A stretch of DNA of 64,000 nt from Rhytidiadelphus loreus (GCA_947034895.1 OX344762.1:30174760-30238759); one strand, 5' to 3'; positions 49,344 through 62,740 are shown, counted from the stretch's first letter. A program made the numbers and translations. Notes: a model not told the origin generated them from the letters alone.

Positions 49344-50055
49344 GTTGCCAGATTTCTTCCACGAGGATTCAGTGCAGCTATCCAGCTCTCTGCAGGCATT
49401 GGAGATGTGCACGGCGAAGGTGAGCAGCCTCTGCATCTACCAAACACCGCTGCAGCGAGGTCCAATGCAGGGGCTGGGTACCCTCAGTCACTCCATTTTC
49501 TGGTGGTGTAGGTGAGCACTATGGTGCACGGCGACTTGAAGGGGTTGAAGATCCGGGCGGAGAAACAGGCTAGGGTGGGACGAGAACGGGGAGAACACGG
49601 GCATCCATGTGGAGGAGATCCTTTTCGTAATGGAGCAGAACATTAATTATTCAAGGTCGGGCTAAAGGTATTCGGTCAATGTGAGCCGTTAACATGATTT
49701 TCCTTAATGTGAGCGTTCCAGTGGACGAAGTTCTGATCGAGGGTTCTGATGTCCGGATTACAACATCCTCAACAACAACTGCTGGGGGTAGTACGTACAC
49801 GCCGACACCACTTGCCGAGCGCTGGTGGATCGGAAGTGTTTCGATCGAGAACTTCGTCCTGAAGATGGAGTCTATTGACAGCCATCTCCGGCAGATTCCG
49901 GCTCTCGACGACGTGCCCGTGGAGACGGCGTGGACGACGACTGCCGGCTACGTACGTACGGCTTCTCATGGTGTCGATCGCGGCCTGCGCGAGTGACTGA
50001 GCATGCTTACAAGAGTACGAACAAGAGGATGTTCTCCGAGAAGAAGGAATCTTGA
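49344..50055 (+). pseudogene. Unrecognised His/Asn-Cys membrane-protein family, copy 2 (decayed)
   Basis: The plus strand first reads SLPDFFHEDSVQ, then CTAKVSSLCIYQTPLQRG and a GLGTLSHS segment. After this the frame is lost at the point corresponding to the conserved His. Fragments of the middle (49515-49650), the DYNILNNNCW motif followed by a stop (about 49755-49790) and the tail YKSTNKRMFSEKKES (ending about 50055) appear in different frames. Large parts between them are deleted or scrambled. This is a clear pseudogene, oriented opposite to copies 1 and 3. Confidence 0.8.
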
Positions 50056-50424
50056 AGGAGTGTTCTCATATATTCTATTTATTTTCTCTATCAAACCCCA
50101 ATGACCCAAGGGAGTCTTGAACAACACTTACATACATGTGCCATAAACTATGATTGTCTTTAATAACTGTTTTCATCAACCAAAGTTTTATAAAATAATT
50201 GTGTATCAAGAAATGATCTCATTCATCAAGACTAGTTTAAAAAGGACATCAAGGCGCTACAGGATTAAGCTCCAAGAATCTCATACTCGGTCAATAATGT
50301 TCTGACAACATCAGGGTAGGAAACAATGTGTTTCCAGAATGATACTTGATACATTGTACTGTACTGTACTGTACAACTACACCCAGGCAGCCTTCACAGA
50401 TGAGGAAGGGGAAGGAATCCTGAT
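50056..50424. other. 3' flank of ABC1K with a TGTAC microsatellite
   Basis: Probable 3' untranslated and flanking sequence of the ABC1K gene. A short pentanucleotide repeat (TGTAC, four units) lies at about 50355-50374. Confidence 0.5.
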
Positions 50425-53400
50425 TTAACTTTCTTCATGCAGCTGCTTGGATATGTACAGAAAGAACGCCTCCGCTGTTTCACTGCAGTAAGTTTCGGCT
50501 AGGGCTGCAACCACCTCACAGCCGAGCGCACGCGCTTCAGGCTTCGCTGCCAACTGGGCCATCAAGGGGATCCACACTTCAGGGTTCGCCTCCACAGCCT
50601 TCACAAATGCAAGCACTCCTGTTTGTATTCGCCCAGGAAAATTCTCCAACTGTACACACCGACGTAACTATCAATACGTGCTTCCAAAACTAGATCTCAA
50701 AACATGCTTAGGTAGGCACCATGACAACAATCGCATCTGGAAAAACAACACAGGAATTTCACATTCTTCCAAAAGATCTGTTGACAGTGTATTCAATAAA
50801 GTCAGGCTGTTTCAGGAACTTCTAGACAGCATCGTAAAGAGACCTTCGTCATGATTCATGACGGCCTGTGATCGTATAGAGGCATCTCATAAAGAAGCTT
50901 CTATATGATCACTGTCACCATAGGGAGATCTCTTCATGAATATGGGAAACAATCTTTTTATGATGATGTCAAAAGGTTCTTGAAAGTCTAATTTTACTGA
51001 AGAAAATTGTTCGTACTTCATTAGGAAAACAAGCATTTAGCATATGGAAAAACATCACCGGAAGCTGTCGAGACTATCGCTAACTGGCAGAACAAGGGGA
51101 AAAAAAAATTTCAGAGACGTTCATCTACCTTGGGAGTGGCTTGTTGATTTTCTGCCCTGAAACGGTAGGTTTTTTCCGCATGAAGAGGACCCAGATTGAG
51201 GGTTCTTGGAAAATGCGAATGAGCCCTTTGGCCTGCCTTTTGTTCAGATCCATCGCCAGAAGAGGTTGAAGTCTCGGTGTCTTCTCTATTGGAGCTCCAC
51301 ATTCCTTGACTTCCATTCCACAGACGCAATAAACGTGCTTTGCTCCAAGAAAGAGGGTTTGCAAATATACTATCTCCATACAAACTACTTGCTATATCCT
51401 TCCATTTGGACGAACTACCTGCATTCTCAGGATTCCCAGGAGGCTCAGATTTCAAGCTTTCCTCAACATACTCTGAAAGTATAGGATCCTTTTCAAGCTT
51501 CATAATATCCAAATAGTAATGCCGCAGAACAGTAGAGCAAGTTCTTACAATGTCTTTAACTAGCAAAACTCTAACTCTATGGCCTTCTCCAGACAAGATG
51601 AAGTCCATTACATCTAAAGTAGCGGAAGCCACGGCACGCGAATCAAACGCTCCCCTTATGCCCCCTGCCCTCTGATGGCCCAACCCATCTGACCCAATCT
51701 GTTCCTCTCCCTTTTTATCCGCCATAGAAGCTGGCTCAGATTGGTCTGCTACGGCAACAACCTGCATAAGAAGAATCAGAATCGTATTTAACGTTCTCAA
51801 CGACCAACTCGATTGATCATGCTGTGAAAACATAAATTCAAATGAAGACAAATTTAATATCAGCAGAATCAATGAAGAGCATTGAACAGGCTCATCAAAA
51901 GGTAAATAAAATGGGACAAAAGAAAGTCTCCATATGACCTTCTCAAAACAGGTAAAAAAACATGAGTCCCAATTCGGACATTCTGGTCCTCTAGGGGTTA
52001 ACTCGGACGATCACCAAAGCGACACTGGAGGGCTTCCAGAGGTATCGCAAGACAGCAACCAAAACAAAGCAATCACTGAATGACCTTTTCTCATTCTGCA
52101 TATCTCTACGGTCCCACATTTGCGATAAAGAGGGTTAAGAAAATGCTTACCAGGCGTTCTAATCGATGCCATCGAATGGAGCCATTGTTTCGTATAAGAA
52201 GCTGCCTCAAAGTCTCTCGCATCTGTGGATCGGGGTCCGCTAGTAACCTGCCTACAATGAATGGATATGCACTAGCCACAACTTGAAACCCAGGGTCCAG
52301 AGTGGTTGCTGTTCCTTCGAGAGATCCAAGGGCTCGAACGACCATAGCATACTCCGGCGATAACCGAAACTGAAATTTGTACATCACTGTCCAAAGTTGA
52401 TTCATAACACCCTTGAATCACCACCAAACGTGATACGGGTAAGTATGGTCAAGTTAACCATAATAATTCGAAACTTCAAGTATGAAAAATGTCACAGAAG
52501 CTGATTCATCTACCCTTTAAAGTTAACCATAATAATTCGAAAATTCAAGTCTAGAATCAATTTTATAAGGTTCATGGTATGCAATTGCTAAGAAATGAGA
52601 AATCAAATTCGAATATGAATTCACCTCTATCTTACAAATTGGGAGCATAAAAATTGTACATTAAAAAGGTTCACTCACCTGAAAATCCATCTGAACTTTA
52701 TCCCCTTCGTCTCCAAAAGATAATCGAAGTTCACGGGATACTGGTTCTAGGTCCGTACCTACTGGAATAAAGTCTAACATTACAAAGTCCCTAGCAAGTC
52801 CCTCAGAGTCCCTGTTAACAAAATGGATCAGCTGCGTTACACACACACACAAAAACCACGCACTGTCTAACTTAGTAACGGATATCTCCCATCATCGATA
52901 ATAGTCTTCATGTTGAGTAAATTACTGTGAAATGATGGATCTAAAGGTATAAGGAAAACCCAAACCGCCTTAACCCAAGGAAAATAATCCACTGCTGAGA
53001 AGAACATTAAGTGAAGATTGAGAACTTACTGTACGAATAAGACCAATGCGGTACTCCCGGCGTAGTTCACTCATCATCCCAAAGTCAAAGTAAGCTAGTA
53101 TGCCATCTTTAGTGATTACAACATTGCCTGGATGTGGATCAGCATGGAAGTAGCCCTCCTCTAATAGTTGTCGAAGCGACGACAATACTCCCTGCCAGGT
53201 TCTCATCAGTTGTGTGATGGGTAAAAATAAAAACACAACTAGGTCCTTCAATAATTCGCATTTTCAAGAAGATTCAATAGCGATACACGACAGAAGATAA
53301 TAAAAAATCAAGAGGATGCTTTAAAATGATACGCAAAGCAATCTCAAAAGAGGTCATAAATATAACATTTGCAATTCTGATGCTGTTCATGGTAATACCT

Positions 53401-56400
53401 GGTCAACAAGATTATTGATGTCAAAACCAGCTGCAAGTAAAGCCTCTCGATCAGTAAGCTTAATGCCATCAATCCACTCCATTGTCAATACACCCTTAGT
53501 ACAATACTTCCAATATATTTTTGGAACCTTCACTACGCCATCTCCAACAGCTCCGTATAGGTTTGCTTGCACCTGCCTGGATCTTGGCTTTTGATCACGA
53601 GTTTGTCCACGACGTCCTGAGGCCATCAACACTTCATTATTGTTACAATGATAAAGTAAACAACACATGTCCTACACCCAATCAGTCAATGGAGGTAAGA
53701 GTGGGAGCACTCCAAGGTTGAGAAGAAATTCCACACCATCTCACAAATAACTCGATTTGGTCTAAATGAATCTACTTAGCATGTAGACCAACAACAAGCT
53801 AAGTCCTCCGGGCAGTCACAAATTGTCCACAAAGCGATACAATTGGTTCAAAAAAGATAAATAAGTCACATTCATAAGGTTTGCTAAAATGGACAATTGA
53901 CGCAACCGTATATTGAGTGAACAGTGCTGGAGAAGGATGAAAGAGGATTACTGGCGGGAGTTTGAATTCCAAAAAGGCTAGCAAAACGTTCTGCATTACT
54001 GCCTTCTCTAAGGTAATCAACTTCCTCAAACATATGCCCCACCTGAAATGCTCCACATTCAATCCACAAGAAAACTACCGTTAATCAGGGGAAAATTGCT
54101 TGTCTGAGGTCAGCTCAACACATAGGATTTCAAAGAATTATATTAAATAATGCTTGGAAAATCGAACCATTCCAGAAAATTGTAACCAAAAGAGTTTCAG
54201 AGAATGCAAACTTCAAAGAATGTCAACATAAGAAGTAAAATTAAGCATGTCGGTTCTTCACCATTTCATCCACAACTGCCACAAGATCCCCTCGAGACCC
54301 AGCAAACCTCTGCATTTGACCTCCAATCAATCGTAGAAGATGGGCATCCAGAGCTAACACCTCTGGTACGCCAGGTCTTTGCACTTTCACAGCCACCGCC
54401 TCGCCAGTGTGCAACCGCGCTGTTCCCAGATCAGCGGATTAATGATAAAATTCGGTAGGAACAAAATGTATCGTCACCATAACTCTAGATAATTCAACAC
54501 AATATAAGTTTTCGTAAAATAAGGCGTGCCTGCCTAGCTAACTTGTCCGATTGGAATATTTTCAAATAACTTCAGGCTACAGGAACTGTGAGACCACTAC
54601 TCCATAGCATTTGAACGTACTGATCGTGAACCGAACAAATAAAGAAACCGCACAAAGACATTAACTCTTGCAATGATACCTCTATACACCTGACCAAGCG
54701 AAGCAGCAGCTACGGGCTCTTCTGAAATCTCAGCATACACCTTTGAGGCAGGTAATCCAAACTGGCTCTCAAAAAACTTCAACGCCTCAGGTGTTGGGAA
54801 TGGAGGAATTCGGTCCTTCAAGAAAAGCATGACCTCTGTAAATATTTGGCGTCCAAAGAGACAGCTACTAACCAAGAAACTTAGGAATAGCTTCACAAAA
54901 CAAGCATATGAATATTGGTGTTTCTACTATATTCGGCTACCAATTTTTTATTTAAAAAGGAATAAATGACAAGCATTCAGGATACTCAAATGTTATCAGA
55001 AGCAAATATGCTACTAAGGCGAGTTCACGAAAATAAGACATTCTCATGAACACTGTTCTCTTCTTCTGTATGTAGGTTTCGACGTTCCCAAACGGACCGA
55101 CATTCATAAGTGACAAAAAGCTCATTAAACAAGCAATGCTACACCATTTGTCGATCCTACTGTGCTATCTAAATACTAAATCACACCAGAGTTTGTCCGT
55201 GTGGGCCTACTATCTAAGACCCTAGGCGAAACATAGCTCAAGCATTTTTTCTCTTCTTGTGAACAGACCTGTAATTTGGCGAGCTCCAAACAGTAAGCAT
55301 TGGGTAGAATATCAGGCCGCGTACTCAAAGCCTGCCCGAGCTGCGCCCCTCAATCACAAACTCAATCAGTCACATGCAAACCACTGAGGAATGAAAAATG
55401 CAATCTCTAGGCATAATGGCATATTGGCATACTAGCCTTCTCGCAGAATCGCACTTCACCTTAATGTAAAAAGGGCCCAGACGAATTAAACTCCGCCGCA
55501 GCTGCAATCACAGAAAAATCATTAATAGAAAATAGGCTGCGGGGTTGAGATTATCGATAGGTTTCGACAGCACATTTGACTGCCCACGATGACCGATTTG
55601 GTCAACTTCTCTGTGAACCCGGGGTACCTGAGCGTTTAAGGGCAAAGCATCTGCTTAAAAAGTTTCCGCAACATGAACTCTCCTAACAGCACTTAAAGTA
55701 ACATTATCAGCAACTGCCACAAGAGGAGTCCTCCACCTAGATGCTTAACACCCCAAATGCACAAAAGTGGCCGCTTCCATATCTGACTGAGTTGAAATAA
55801 ATCGTTTAGAAAACTTTGAGGAAACAAATATCCCAATAGAAAGAAGAAATCGTACCCTGCATTTTTGAACGATAAAAAAGTGATGGTTGATATAATCGAC
55901 TATTGGCTTCCAAAGTGAACTTTCAGCTTAAGAAATTAAATATCACTGGGAAGATGGAATGTGCCCACCTTATCTGCCCGTATCTGAATGTCCTTCTCAA
56001 CCCAGTGCCAAAACGTCAGCATACCAATCTCGGAGACAATTGTCATAGCCCGGAAAGCGACTGGGAAAGGTCTGTACCGATAGTAGTTTCCAAACGCCAC
56101 TGGATCATAGGTTTCCCACCTGGCGGGGGCACGAGGCTCTTGAGCAGCAGAGTGAATGCCATAAGATTTACCAAAATCTCTGTAGATAAAAACTATTTAG
56201 TCATGCGCCTTGCTATATTTTATAACTGAGGTACTTTGACAAAGCCCACAAGAGGTGTACTAATCCCAGCTTACTTCAAGTTTTAAAATGAGCTAGTTAT
56301 ATCCAAATCTCATTTACCCCAGCAACTAATTGGTAAACATCGCCTATCTTGAAACATTACAATGCCAAGTTGAGAAACTGTACATGTGCAATGCTCCACC

Positions 56401-57572
56401 CGAGACTCCAGAAGATGATAAACGCCAGCGTTCATTTCCCAGAGCTTTCCTGCTCCCTGAAAGCGTGTGGTGCTGAGTGCTGTACTCTAGTGCATCTGAA
56501 ACCATTGCAGGCGCACAGGCTATTGGATTGAGCAGATACAAATCAAAAACAGTAAGTTCAAATGTAGACGTGCAGGTGGAGTGCAAATCAGGTAGCACCC
56601 GTGTATGCTCTTTAGAGAGAATGCACCAGGGTTGTACATTTCAGAGGGCGGTGTCGCCTACACAGCACTCCACCCGACAACTACCAACATGCTCTACAAA
56701 GAAGAAATCCTGTTCCCCGAATACTACATCCACCTCAGGCATCAAAAGCCACATCATAACGCTTGACAAAAACAAACCCCTAAACCCTAAAACAACATCA
56801 CAACAGTGGAAACTGTATCATAGAACGCTAGGCACACTTTGATACCAGTGAAACCGATTCACCCTCAACAGAATCACACCACAGGTTACCACTCCAAGTG
56901 TCTTTTTCTGCTGTCAATAGACCCGTATCCATGCCACCTCTGAATAGATTTCACGATTTCCATAAAGAACCATGACGCCAATCAGAACATTCATGTCGCA
57001 GAACTTGAAACTCGGAAATGCGAAGCTGCAGTAATCGCCGTAAATTCTCCAGAGTCAACAAACATGGAGTAATTCATGAAAACGCATACAATGTCCAGCA
57101 ATGGGAGAGAATAATGCGACTACACAGACAGTGAATGAAACCCTGGATGCAAAAAATTGAGGGTTTAATTCAAATCCAGTCGACGCTGAAATTCAACCAC
57201 TGACTCTCTCTAATTGCTCCGCACGATTTCCAAATTAATTCCCAAACCAGTTAGACCTCAACTCCTAGGAACGAATTCAGTCCCTCGCTACCTCGTGGAT
57301 TCAAATGGGATCTCGAAACAAAAATTAATCTGGCTCCCGATTGAACCCTAGAATCGCACAATTCAATCCAAACTTCAAAACCCAATCGGGAAAGAAACGA
57401 GGACTGACCCCCCAGTCGTCGGTTGGGACGACGCGGGCCCCAGGGCCAGTGGTGGGTGAGAAGAAGCAAATGCACCCTGGAATTCTTCATCAGAAAGAGC
57501 AGCAGCAGCTCGGCCTTCTCCGTGTTCGTGCCGCGTCAGTTCTTCACGTGGAAGACGCGAAGTTATCCCCAT
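50425..57572 (-). CDS. ABC1K (ADCK/UbiB-like) atypical protein kinase, probably plastid
   Basis: Thirteen exons (minus) join in frame to 841 residues: 57572-57409, 56179-55969, 55501-55460, 55340-55269, 54815-54680, 54419-54262, 54042-53952, 53616-53399, 53191-53030, 52831-52679, 52411-52151, 51761-51129 and 50649-50425. ABC1 kinases act in plastid plastoglobules or mitochondria on prenylquinone and lipid metabolism. Visible motifs are [16 protein letters not shown] (KxGQ, K139), AAASLGQVY (alanine-rich loop, about 200-208), VAVKVQRP (invariant K220), the HADPHPGN catalytic loop (380-387) and DFG (400-402). A conserved C-terminal block follows ([24 protein letters not shown]). Exon 12 adds a Ser/Glu-rich insertion of about 210 residues, and the last exon a conserved [15 protein letters not shown] tail. 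Length and tail resemble the long plastid ABC1K clade. The first exon is the weakest part: its ATG is the first in frame, and a further 5' exon is possible. Confidence 0.92.
51994..52001. repeat. Orphan TTAA-element end inside an ABC1K intron
   Basis: The intron between exons 11 and 12 contains TGGTCCTCTAGGGGTTAA, a right end of the TTAA class. No matching left end is visible within the intron. Confidence 0.3.
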
Positions 57573-60381
57573 GCCCCTGTCTCCGCATAGTCGACTGCGG
57601 TTCCGCCTAGCTCCGCTTGCGGAATCCTGGCGGGCAGCCCACCCAACGAGAATTGGCAGCGACCTGGCTGGGCTCAATGCATCTCATGAGTTAGGGATCG
57701 TTTGCTGCTGCCATTTGGGGGAAGGAGGATGAGGGATTGCTGCTGATTGTTTGTTGTGGGGTGAGCGCCGTGGGCGGGGGAGTGACGGAACGGAGAGGCG
57801 TGGCTGCACTGGAGAGGAGCTGACTCGACTCAATCACTGACGAGGCGGGGCACACCCGTTCTCGGGTGCCGGCACAGGTGGCATCCAATGGGGTCTGCGG
57901 TGTACACGTGGCGCGCCGTGAGTTGTCCGAAAGCAAGTTCTCCGTCATTTGCAAGGAGTTTTTATTGCTACTGAGGAGGTTTTGGAAGGGAACCACACCG
58001 GAAATCGCACAAATTACCAAATCAACATGGTTCCCATTATTATATTGACAAAAAAAAAAATTGTAGGGTCTTGTTGGTAGTCGAAAGGGGACTCTAGATT
58101 CTCTTAGATTGCATTTTTTGGACACCATATGAATAAACTACGAATTTTCAAAGTGCAAAAAATAGGGGGGTTTCAAAAATTGACTATAGACTTTCATGAA
58201 GAACAGGAGTACATTTTAGGCAAGAATCTAGAATTATCGATTTTAGATAGCAGTCGAAATTAGGTATAGTTACCTTCTCGCCGGAAGCTACCCTAGGGAA
58301 GTTGGAGTATTAATCTTACTCAAAAAGTGAATTGAGATAATTGCACCTAATTTTGACCCTTAATGAAATCAAACCCTACAAAATATTGCCTAAAATGCCT
58401 CCATTGCTTCTACTCATGAGATCCAAGGGTTGCTTTTGAATGCACCTATTTTCAACAAATTGAAAATTGGTAGGCTATTCACAAAAATGTCCAAAAATTG
58501 CATTAAAAAAGATTCTAGATTGCCATTTTCACTTCTAAGAAGATTTTGTGAAAAAAATTTAGGCAATTGAATAATAGGAACACTACACAATTGCTTATTC
58601 AAAAATGCATATAGGTGTAGTGAAGTTGACTACCTCATTGGAAAAGCAAGCGAGCACTCAAAGAACAAAGCCTCTTTAGTGTAACTTACTTGAACTTGCT
58701 TGTTTAATAACTACATACTAACTAAGTTTGAATTGTGAAGAACTAGATGGGTGCTAGTCTTTCTTAAATCAGAAAAATTTGTTTAAAAGAATAATTATAT
58801 GGATAGAAATTTAATGAGTAGAAGTGAGGAATTTGATAATTGACCATGGTTTGTTGCAAAGAACAACTTACATATGCAATTTAAGATTCCAAATAGAATT
58901 CCAAGTTATGAGCATTTATTATCAATTTTAGCACTTGTATATCAACATATAAACATTAGAATAAATGCAGTAGGGGAAGGCATGATAAATTGTTGGTAAC
59001 TTAAAGAAACCATTTTTTAGAGCATGTATTTGTACATACTTGAACTATAAAAGATCCTACTATCAATTATTCTTGGTCTTTTCAGATGAACTTCGAAAAC
59101 AAATAGGAAACCCATGGCAATTCTGAAGGTTGTCATTTCATGCCAAATATTTAATTAAATTTTGGAAATTTCTTTTTTATAAATGCTTAAAATAGAAAAA
59201 ATCCTTAAAAATTAATGTTTTCTTTGTAAGAAACTTGGAAAGATAATATCCCGAAAATTTTGGCATTTATTTTTTAAATTATTGTTCACTAATACTAATA
59301 GCCAAGCACAATTTCTCTCTTTGGGAGGCTTAGATAAAGTGTATACTTTCACTTCAACTCACCTTTTCATCTAATTACAAAAACAAAAACAAAACAAAAC
59401 ATTATCCCTTGGATGATTTATTACATATTATGTTATTCACAATTATGGTTTGGAGTTTTGACTGCTCTATATCACACAAACTCTATTCAATTTCCTTTTC
59501 TTTAGATTACTTTCCTATTTAAAAATACATCTTTCAAATGGTTCAAAATGTATTACAATTCAATAACTCCCACCTTTTAGATATAAATTGTTGAAACTTT
59601 TCCTTGTACAATACCTTACTTCATTGGAAGTTTCTATGAGTATGTCATGGATCTCCATCAATGCAATTTTGGCTATTTCATTGTAAATTTTGTTTTCATT
59701 TAAATGTTAGGAAAGACCAAATTGGTTGCAAATTAGAGTGAAAATGTGCATTGGGAACACAACCACTATAATTTTATCTTTTAGCTAACTTCTAAAGCAC
59801 TTGGATTATTGTCTTTGTCCAATGTTTAAATTTGAGTTTTCTTATACCTATTCAGAGTACTTTGAATGTGCTTTTAATGATAAAAATTTCAATTCTAATT
59901 ACAAAGCAATCAAAAGTTAGAATTATATTTGTTGTCCATAATTCATTGATGATGCCCTTAGAAGATTCTACATTAACACCTTCCATAATCTTCCACTCCA
60001 TGTATAAGCCATAAATTTTATTAAATACTACACAAGTTAATTCAATTAGTCTGAACCAAAGTTAAAACAATAGAAGTCCCCTTGCATTAATTTGGATAAC
60101 TTATGATAAAATATAATCTAATAAGTGTGAATTTTTTAATATATTTGAAACAAAGTTGGATTTAATATGGATGAAAATCATTATATTCAAAATAGCATAA
60201 AAAAGTTTGATTGTAATTGAATTTATATAATTGATTGCATATAAAGCTGTTTCATTGAGAAATTGTAGGGATGTCATTGAAAATGAGTAGACAAACAAAT
60301 TTTGGAATGAAAATGTGATAGATGAGAATATAACGTAACTTACATTTAATGAGAGATTTTGTGAACTGTCATATATATCAA
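57573..60381. other. ABC1K upstream region, then AT-rich desert
   Basis: Positions 57573-58060 are GC-rich and include a 145-codon minus-strand open frame that looks compositional; part could be an unrecognised 5' exon or leader of ABC1K. From about 58060 the sequence becomes AT-rich, with no gene or bounded element recognised. Confidence 0.4.
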
Positions 60382-60461
60382 TGTTTGCTTGCATCATTTT
60401 TAGAATATATATCAATGTACTTGATAAATTTGCCTAATTCTAAAAATGATGCAAGCAAACA
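60382..60461. repeat. Perfect 25-bp inverted repeat (hairpin)
   Basis: The arm TGTTTGCTTGCATCATTTTT... at 60382-60406 is the exact reverse complement of 60437-60461, with a 30-base loop. No known element type fits. A transcript would fold into a stable hairpin. Confidence 0.85.
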
Positions 60462-60725
60462 CTATTTTAGTATTGGGGATAGTAATTCATAATTACCCCC
60501 TTTAGGATGCTTTGAGAATGGCATACAAGAGTCATTCCAATGTATATAGAGGGTCAATGTTGTTCAATCACCATTTGATAACTCTAGAACATGTCTTTTT
60601 GAGGTGGGTTTTTTTCATGAAGAGCACTTGTAAGTGTGCCACACAGTTTTGCAATCAAAAGTAGATTCAAGGGATCTATGCTCGTGGAGAAAATTCATGA
60701 ATGAAGATGGGTGATGGACCTGAGG

Positions 60726-61040
60726 TAAAGTAAGAGGCTCGAACTGTGATTAAGCATTGTACACAGAGGTACATTTTGCTTTCTTCAATGCACCAAAAAG
60801 TAAAAGTGGTATACATTCTAGGAGGGTTGCTTTTAGAGCCATATGGTATTTGAACTTCAATATTTCATAACTAATTCCACAAAGCTCTAAAAAAATATGA
60901 AACAACTTGGGTTAGATGCCATTTCTTCATGTCTTTCTAAGAAAATTTACTGAAAAATATTTCAAGATGTTTCACCTCCCCATTTGAAATTCAGTTTCAG
61001 TGCTTACAATAGATGATCTCTTTTTGGACCTCCTACCTTA
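60726..61040. mobile_element. TA-flanked AGGTAGGAGG MITE
   Basis: It starts TAAAGTAAGAGGCTCGAACT and ends GGACCTCCTACCTTA, with TA on both sides. The interior is clearly homologous to 14636-14990 and 42904-43184 (acaacttgggttagatgcc, aaaaatatttcaagatg). Confidence 0.8.
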
Positions 61041-61540
61041 TATGAAGTTTGTAATGTACCAAATTGGAGAAGATTGAAGAAGAAGGAAGAAAAAACGTCA
61101 CACATCACATTTGACGTATCTGCAGCGGTTGCCAGTCAAGTATTGACCAGAAGCATCGGTAACCAAGGCACGCTCTGACTTGATCGATAGTGCTGGAGCT
61201 TTGGAACTCCAGTGTCTATGCATTCCCATGTGCCTTGGCCAGATTTGGAGGAAAGTTCAGCAAGTGCCCACTGTTTTCAACTTTGATTCGAAGGCCCAGG
61301 CTGCAGCAGTAAATGGTAGAGCATTTATTAGTGATTAAAAACCTCTTAATTCTAAACAACTCCTGAAACACTCAACAAGAGCCTTGAGCAACAAGAAAAA
61401 TAATACTCCGTATGTGATAAAAAATATGTCTTGAGCAGCTAATGGTTTTCCTTACACTTTTTGCAACTTCACATCATAATGCAGTGCTTGTATATTGTAT
61501 TGAATTAGAGAAGGGAAATACCGCGGTCATCAGATCAGAG
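61041..61540. other. Intergenic stretch, composition close to genic
   Basis: Less AT-rich than the flanking desert. No exon could be supported. Confidence 0.35.
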
Positions 61541-62740
61541 ACTACTGGTCTGAACTATGTTGACAATCTGATATACAGTAGAGGACACGGCATCTACAGC
61601 ATTTCCGTCATATGATTCGAACATAGAGAGGCCGCATCGCTTCTGTTCTTCTCCATTGCGTACCTGGAACAGACCAATGAAAACCAGAGCTTGGTGGTCA
61701 ACTCAGAAGGATTTCATGTACAGCAGGTAGTCTGGAGGACAATGAAGGAACCTTAAAATCAAATGAGAAGAGTTACTTACTTACCGTGCCATTGTGGAGG
61801 CTGATGCCAAGCGGAATGAACCCGTGAGGGTAGCATCTAAATCAGAGGCCGCGTCATCAAGTTGTGCAGCCACAGAGACTCCTTTCAGAGGACTTCTCAA
61901 TCGACATTACAACAGGATGCTCCGCATTGAATCCTCCAGCGCCGGTCGATTGCACTGTCCAATTGTTGGTATAAATCGTGAAAACGTATCTTCCAATCGC
62001 AACAGAGATTATTTCCTGCATTTAGAAGGTTTGTACGTAGCAATCATGAAGTTAAAACGCAGGAAATATTCTTGAAAATGGATGCAATAGGTAGAAACAC
62101 TGAAGGATCATGCTAAAATCATTTGGGTGCAATATTTTGAGTTCTGTTGATGTTCTAATTCCTTGGTGCAATGAAACAATAGTCTTTGAGAATAGTTTAA
62201 CTGCAAGTTAGGATGCCAATAGAGGCGGGATGGCGCATTTCCCAGTTGCCTACAAGTTGAACAATGAGAAGAATGTTCTTTGTTAGTTTTCCATCCTCGC
62301 CAGATCCTTCATGAGTCCGACTGAGCAACTCCAGAAACTCAATTGAATCCTATGCAAGTTGTGGCAATTTACCCATAACCAATTCCCCCATCTTTCAAAT
62401 TGTTGTAGTGCAGCTCACGCAAAATGTCACGGGTGGTCACCACTCGAGACACTGTCACTTTTCCAACACGGGATACGTTCTCTGACACACCGTGCAAGAT
62501 CCTAAAATACATCAGGCGAGCTTGTATATGCCAGAATACATATAATGCGCCACTTTGACAAGCACAGAAAATGACTCAAAAATGACTCACTATGACTCAA
62601 AAAATTCCCCAAAAAATTTTAGAATGTTTTTGGAGTCCATGCCCAAAATACTGTAGAAACCCTATTCCTTGAATACACTCATCTTCAGGTACTAAATCCA
62701 CAAAATGCAGCATCGGAAGGCCAATTCTGTCTGCAACATC
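61541..62740 (-). CDS. Exon-like pieces of an unrecognised gene, intact or decaying
   Basis: Two minus-strand exons fit together convincingly. Positions 62740-62661 encode DVADRIGLPMLHFVDLVPED and end in phase 2 at a GT. Positions 62501-62373 follow a TTTTAG acceptor and continue in phase through ILHGVSENVSRVGKVTVSRV and ILRELHYNN to GGIGYG, where a stop or GT donor follows. Further left are open, protein-like stretches after AG acceptors: one near 62349 (DSIEFLELLSRTHEG), one from about 62031 (SVAIGRYVFTIYTNNWTVQS) and one from about 61672 ending in a stop at 61541 (MFESYDGNAVDAVSS). I could not join these last three into one frame, so the gene may be broken or have exons I misplaced. I do not recognise the protein. 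Confidence 0.4.

Noticed and set aside
57691..58128. 145-codon minus-strand open frame upstream of ABC1K
   Set aside because: Ser/Thr/Pro-rich by composition and ends before the ABC1K first exon in another frame. It could be leader sequence, but there is no evidence it is coding.
61794..62075. 93-codon plus-strand open frame
   Set aside because: Antisense shadow of the better minus-strand open stretch in the same place.
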